DNA of 9,548 nucleotides from JBGSIZ01 sp041742255. Lineage in GTDB: Bacteria > Pseudomonadota > Alphaproteobacteria > Rhodobacterales > Rhodobacteraceae. The notes under the pieces were generated by a model that had not been told where the DNA came from, ran no database searches, and worked only from the letters and a program-made list of their open reading frames with translations. How positions within the stretch are numbered: the stretch's first letter is position 1; every line of letters begins with the position of its first letter. Location of the stretch: positions 1-9,548 of the forward strand of contig JBGSIZ010000339.1 of assembly GCA_041742255.1 (NCBI GenBank). The letters run 5' to 3'. Made by a program: the position numbers and the translations under genes. Below are positions 6,542 through 9,548 of the stretch, piece after piece.

Positions 6542-6765
6542 TGGGACACCTCTGGCGTTGCGGGCGCGGCCAAGGTTGGGGCTGGCTCGATCTGCGGGCG
6601 GGCCACATGGTCGAAACTCTCGAACTTGCGGGCATCGCCCAACTGCAACACCTTCACCACAGTCAGACCAAACACGATGGCGACAAAGCCGATCAACAAC
6701 AGGCCCACGCCCATGTTGCGGTTCTTGCGGCGGTCATGCAGGGCATGTTCAACCTTGATTGGCAT
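6538..6765 (-). CDS. Small single-helix membrane protein, CoxF-like
   Basis: A 75-residue protein. A charged N-terminus (VEHALHDRRKNRN, 5-17) is followed by one strong membrane helix (about 18-40, MGVGLLLIGFVAIVFGLTVVKVL), then LGDARKFESFDH and a Pro/Ala-rich tail (55-75) with no motif. The N-terminus is predicted inside by the positive-inside rule. Its place between ctaB and ctaG matches the small oxidase-assembly ORF (CoxF-like) known from alphaproteobacterial cox operons; this is assigned mainly by position and topology. It has an excellent Shine-Dalgarno (GGGGAGG, 7 bases upstream), starts 3 bases after the ctaB stop and overlaps ctaG by four bases, all of which support a real gene. The molecular role is not known from the sequence; a structural or assembly partner of the oxidase is inferred. 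Confidence 0.85.
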   Translation of the reverse strand: MPIKVEHALHDRRKNRNMGVGLLLIGFVAIVFGLTVVKVLQLGDARKFESFDHVARPQIEPAPTLAAPATPEVSQ

Positions 6766-6768
6766 CGG

Positions 6769-7725
6769 TCAGCCTCCCCAGCCCAGAACGGGCACAAATG
6801 CGGGCATCACGGGGGCAAACACCACCTCGGCCAACAAGGCCGTGAAATGCCCGAACAAATAATACAACGACACCTTGAACACGCGCTTTTCAACGGCGTA
6901 TTTGTCGGCCTCGGCGACAGCCTCGTCACGGCGCCACAGGTCATATGCACCTTTAAGGAACCACCCGTTCAGCACAATCGCCGTGGTCAAGTAAATCGGC
7001 CCGCCGATGGACGTGAACGCGATCCCGACGGCCACAGGCACCAGCAGCAGGGTATACACCAGCACATGATTGCGGGTCACCCGGCGGCCATGGGTTTCGG
7101 TCAGCATCGGCACCTTGGCGTCGCCGTAGTCGGTTTTGACAAACAGGGCGAGCGCCCAGAAATGCGGCGGCGTCCACATAAAGATGAGGGCGAACATCAA
7201 CACGCTCTCGATGGTGACGGTGCCGGTTGCCACAGCCCATCCGATCATCGGGGGAAACGCGCCAGCGGCCCCGCCTATGACGATATTCTGCGGTGTCGCC
7301 CGTTTCAGCCACATGGAATACACGACAGCGTAGAAAAAGATGGTGAAGGCCAGCAGCCCGGCAGCCAGCCAATTCGTGGCCAAGGCCAGCAACACAATCG
7401 AAAACGCCGACAGCGTCAGGCCAAGACCCAACGCCTCGCCCGGCTGCACCCGGCCCGACGGGATCGGGCGGCTGGCGGTGCGGCGCATCATGGCGTCAAT
7501 GTCGGCGTCCCACCACATGTTCAGGGCACCCGACGCGCCCGCACCCACCGCGATGCACAGGATGGCGACAAAGCCGATAAACGGATGCACGGGAACCGGG
7601 GCCACCAACAACCCGACGAACGCCGTGAACACCACCAGCGACATCACGCGCGGCTTGAGCAGGGCAAAGTAATCACCCAATTCGGTGTCGCGGGTGGGCG
7701 TGTCTTGCAGGCTCAGATCGGTCAT
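6769..7725 (-). CDS. ctaB: Protoheme IX farnesyltransferase (heme o synthase)
   Basis: A 318-residue polytopic inner-membrane UbiA-family prenyltransferase that adds a farnesyl group to heme b, giving heme o, the precursor of heme a. The first Asp-rich motif is NMWWDADIDAMMRRT (N69, D73, D77) and the second is KTDYGDAKVPML (D199, D202), both intact. FALLKPRVMSLVVFTAFVG (20-38) and MWTPPHFWALAL (183-194) are further heme o synthase signatures. About nine hydrophobic helices are evident. The ATG at 7725 matches the usual MTD... start, with GGAAAGAG just upstream. A GTG at 7758 would add 11 residues, but those codons lie in a palindromic repeat and are unlikely to be translated. It follows ctaC after 112 bases; the small CoxF-like gene follows 3 bases after its stop, with that gene's Shine-Dalgarno inside the last ctaB codons. 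Confidence 0.97.
   Translation of the reverse strand: MTDLSLQDTPTRDTELGDYFALLKPRVMSLVVFTAFVGLLVAPVPVHPFIGFVAILCIAVGAGASGALNMWWDADIDAMMRRTASRPIPSGRVQPGEALGLGLTLSAFSIVLLALATNWLAAGLLAFTIFFYAVVYSMWLKRATPQNIVIGGAAGAFPPMIGWAVATGTVTIESVLMFALIFMWTPPHFWALALFVKTDYGDAKVPMLTETHGRRVTRNHVLVYTLLLVPVAVGIAFTSIGGPIYLTTAIVLNGWFLKGAYDLWRRDEAVAEADKYAVEKRVFKVSLYYLFGHFTALLAEVVFAPVMPAFVPVLGWGG
6773..6779 (-). promoter_or_regulatory. Strong ribosome binding site of the CoxF-like gene
   Basis: The minus strand reads GGGGAGG, 7 bases before the ATG at 6765. It doubles as the codons for the C-terminal Trp-Gly-Gly of CtaB. It is among the best anti-SD matches in the window, suggesting the small protein is made efficiently. 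Confidence 0.75.
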
Positions 7726-7736
7726 ACGCTCTTTCC

Positions 7737-7764
7737 GGTGGGGTGGGTCAAGACCCACCTTACC
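7737..7764 (-). repeat. Palindromic intergenic repeat, copy 2
   Basis: This is the same element as at 5061-5088 and in the same orientation; the 8-base-pair stem occupies 7742-7749 and 7752-7759 around AA. It lies in the 112-base ctaC–ctaB gap. Its downstream edge directly abuts the ctaB ribosome-binding stretch and the stem ends 16 bases before the ctaB ATG, so it could affect ctaB translation as well as mRNA processing. The rest of the gap (7765-7837) shows a 10-base perfect palindrome GGGCCGGCCC at 7789-7798 but no terminator-like stem with a T-run. Confidence 0.75.
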
Positions 7765-7837
7765 AGATGGGTCCCGTCACTAGACATGGGGCCGGCCCAA
7801 AGGAGGCGAGGACGCAACGCGCGCCCCCAGCCTTGGA

Positions 7838-8698
7838 TCAGACGCCGTTCTCGACCTTGGCGGCAGCCAACCATTCGGCATAGGCGGCCTCGCTCACCAC
7901 CTTGACGGTGATGGGCATATAGGCGTGGTCCTTGCCGCACAGTTCCGAACACTGGCCAAAGTAAATGCCTTCCTGTTCGGCCTTGAACCACAACTGGGCC
8001 AACCGTCCGGGGACGCCGTCTTGCTTCACGCCAAAGGCGGGGATGGTCCAGGAATGGATCACGTCGGCGGCGGTCACGGTCATCACGATGGTCTTGCCCA
8101 CGGGCACCACGACCGATGTATCGGTGGCCAGCTTGAATTCGGCATCGGAATACCCGGCTTCTTGCAACTGTGCGCTGATCTCGGGGTTCAGGTTGCCTTC
8201 GCCGTAACCGATCATGAAACTGTCGAACCGGACGGCTTCGTCACTGTATTCATAGGTCCAATACCACTGGTTGCCGATCACCTTGATATTGATATCAGCC
8301 TGCGGAATTTCCTGTTGCTTGAACAAGATGGGCAGGGAAAACGCGCCGATGAACACCAGAATGACGATCGGCACCACGGTCCATGCGACTTCGAGCGGGG
8401 AATTGTGGGTAAAGGTCATGGGGGTCGGGTTTGCGCGCTTGCTGAACCGCAAGGCCACAAAGGCCAGAAGGCCAGTGACGAACAAAGTGATCGCCGTGAT
8501 GATGATCAGGATCATGTGATCCAGCCACTGAATATCGCGGGCCAGTTCGGTCGCGGCGGGCTGGAACCCCATCAGACCGTCGGTGGGGGCACCGATGATT
8601 TGCAGGTCCTGTGTCACGGCCTGCGCCCCGGCAGACGTGCCAAGCGCAATCGTTGCAGCAACAAATGCCAGTGTGGTGGCGATATTGGTCAGTCGCAT
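7838..8698 (-). CDS. ctaC: Cytochrome c oxidase subunit II
   Basis: Also called coxB. A 286-residue subunit II that accepts electrons from cytochrome c through its periplasmic CuA centre. Residues 1-25 look like a cleavable signal peptide (SAGA before QAVTQ). Two membrane helices follow (about 60-84 and 104-125, the latter with VAWTVVPIVILVFIGAF). The periplasmic cupredoxin domain begins with IKVIGNQWYWTYEY (138-151), the aromatic loop implicated in electron entry. CuA ligands are complete: H215 (in IHSWTIPAFGVKQDGVPGR), C250, E252 and C254 (GQCSELCGKDH), H258 and M261. There is no C-terminal heme c (CxxCH) domain, so it is the plain aa3-type form. The ATG at 8698 has CAGGG 6 bases upstream. 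It is the first gene of the minus-strand run, with its promoter expected in the 231-base gap shared with tldD. Confidence 0.98.
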   Translation of the reverse strand: MRLTNIATTLAFVAATIALGTSAGAQAVTQDLQIIGAPTDGLMGFQPAATELARDIQWLDHMILIIITAITLFVTGLLAFVALRFSKRANPTPMTFTHNSPLEVAWTVVPIVILVFIGAFSLPILFKQQEIPQADINIKVIGNQWYWTYEYSDEAVRFDSFMIGYGEGNLNPEISAQLQEAGYSDAEFKLATDTSVVVPVGKTIVMTVTAADVIHSWTIPAFGVKQDGVPGRLAQLWFKAEQEGIYFGQCSELCGKDHAYMPITVKVVSEAAYAEWLAAAKVENGV

Positions 8699-8929
8699 AT
8701 CATACCCTGTTCTAGTGACGCGGCGCGGGGCCGTTCAGCGGACGACGGAGGCAGCGGCACCCGGAATCCCGTTGTATCTGGCACCGCATGTCCCATATCC
8801 TGTGACACAACTCAAGAACCCCGATTGCGTCAAAGGGACGCTTTTGCCCCTGCCCTGCGAAACTTGCGGCACTCTGTCCTCCGTCCCGACCCCCCTCACC
8901 CCGTTTTCCTTCCCGCTATGCGAGGCCCC
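8699..8929. promoter_or_regulatory. Divergent intergenic region between ctaC and tldD
   Basis: 231 bases without a credible gene, lying between the 5' ends of two divergent genes, so promoters for both must be here or close by. Visible elements are a dyad GCGTC-AAAGG-GACGC (8827-8841) followed by TTTT on the plus strand, a short dyad TGTGACACA (8801-8809), and a TTGACG hexamer on the minus strand (8828-8833) without a convincing -10 partner. No FNR-type TTGAT-N4-ATCAA box was found. The regulatory role is inferred from gene orientation; no specific promoter can be assigned. Confidence 0.5.
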
Positions 8930-9548
8930 ATGACCACAGCCCCCTTTCGCCCCTTCGACACCGCACTGGACCAGACCCGGGCGCTCGCGCTCTTGCAGGA
9001 CGCGACGCAGGGCGCGGATGACGGGGAACTTTTCCTTGAACGGCGGCGGTCGGAATCGCTGGTGTTCGATGATGGACGGATCAAAACGGCCAGCTTTGAC
9101 GCCGCCGAAGGGTTCGGTTTGCGAGCGGTGCGGGGGGAAACGGCAGGCTACGCCCATTCCACCACCATCGACGAACACAGCCTGAAACGGGCGGTAGGCA
9201 CGGCGCGGCTGGCGGTCGGGGACGGCGGCGGCACGCTGGCGGACGGACCACGGGCCACCAACCGCAAACTTTATTCTGACGACGACCCGATGGAGCAGGC
9301 AACATTTTCGGCCAAGATCGACATTCTGGCCGAAATTGACGGCTTTGCCCGGTCCCTTGATCCCCGCGTGGTGCAGGTGTCGGCCTCGCTCGGGGCGTCG
9401 TTGCAAGAGGTGTTCATCCTGCGGCCGGACGGGGCGCTGGTGTCGGACATCCGGCCAATGTCGCGGCTTGGGGTGTCGGTGATCGTGGAACAGAACGGGC
9501 GGCGCGAATCCGGGAACGCGGGCAGCGGCGGACGGGCCAGCCTGATCG
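8930..9548 (+). CDS. tldD: Metalloprotease TldD, N-terminal part
   Basis: The first 206 codons of tldD; the gene continues past the right edge. TldD, with TldE/PmbA, forms a zinc protease that degrades unfolded or modified peptides and processes some peptide natural products (family knowledge). The fragment matches the TldD N-terminal domain: ELFLERRRSESLVFDDGRIKTASFD (33-57), GFGLRAVRGETAGYAHS (61-77), and later a KLYSDDDP segment, AKIDILAEIDGFARSLDPRVVQVSASL, and DIRPMSRLGVSVIVEQNGRRESGNAGSGGR near the edge, each with a clear counterpart in E. coli TldD. The HExxxH zinc motif lies further downstream, outside the window. An in-frame ATG at 8918 is possible, but GAGG close before 8930 and the lack of any Shine-Dalgarno at 8918 favour 8930. 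It is the only plus-strand gene, divergent from the oxidase operon. Confidence 0.93.
   Translation, partial: MTTAPFRPFDTALDQTRALALLQDATQGADDGELFLERRRSESLVFDDGRIKTASFDAAEGFGLRAVRGETAGYAHSTTIDEHSLKRAVGTARLAVGDGGGTLADGPRATNRKLYSDDDPMEQATFSAKIDILAEIDGFARSLDPRVVQVSASLGASLQEVFILRPDGALVSDIRPMSRLGVSVIVEQNGRRESGNAGSGGRASLI

Noticed and set aside
7775..8720. Inverted 10-mers CGTCACTAGA (7775-7784) and TCTAGTGACG (8711-8720) flanking ctaC, considered as element termini
   Set aside because: The match is only 10 bases, with no target duplication and no mobile gene between; ctaC is in its conserved place, so coincidence is more likely.
8828..8833. TTGACG on the minus strand as a -35 box for ctaC
   Set aside because: At spacings of 16-18 bases the downstream hexamers do not resemble TATAAT, and it lies 130 bases from the start codon; not enough to call a promoter.
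8735..9406. A 223-codon minus-strand frame opposite tldD
   Set aside because: The plus strand encodes an unmistakable TldD N-terminus here; the minus frame is rich in Arg/Gly/Pro without a domain.

Overview
The window is ordinary chromosomal DNA from a GC-rich alphaproteobacterium. Protein sequences and gene order point to the Rhodobacteraceae (Rhodobacter/Paracoccus/Roseobacter group). This is a judgement from remembered family sequences and synteny, not from a search, and the genus cannot be fixed.

Layout: ten complete genes and one 5'-complete fragment lie on the minus strand, and one partial gene lies on the plus strand at the right edge. In transcription order (right to left) the minus-strand run is: ctaC/coxB (cytochrome c oxidase subunit II, CuA site), ctaB (heme o synthase), a 75-residue one-helix membrane protein like the CoxF/oxidase-assembly proteins found at this place, ctaG (Cox11-type CuB chaperone), ctaE (subunit III) and surf1 (heme a insertion factor). 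It continues with thrC (threonine synthase), an M16 zinc peptidase of the mitochondrial-processing-peptidase type, a RimJ-like GNAT acetyltransferase, an exported MBL-fold protein, and the first 39 codons of a GlcD-like FAD oxidoreductase. A 231-base divergent intergenic region separates ctaC from plus-strand tldD (N-terminal 206 codons).

How the genes work together: six neighbouring genes encode two subunits and four assembly or heme-biosynthesis factors of an aa3-type cytochrome c oxidase. Subunit I (ctaD) is not in the window. Downstream genes are packed tightly: small gene/ctaG overlap by GTGA, thrC/M16 by TTGA (a TTG start), M16/GNAT by TGATG, and surf1/thrC are about 5 bases apart. This indicates co-transcription and translational coupling. 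The wider junctions are ctaC–ctaB and ctaE–surf1. Each carries a copy of the same palindromic repeat (28 bases, one mismatch), and ctaE–surf1 also carries a strong GC hairpin, so these are the likely points where transcript abundance changes.

I found no mobile element, CRISPR array, tRNA/rRNA or defence system, and nothing that looks like a new multi-gene system. The items most worth a second look are the paired intergenic palindromes, the non-canonical metal site of the exported MBL protein, the hairpin at the ctaE–surf1 junction and the small CoxF-like protein.
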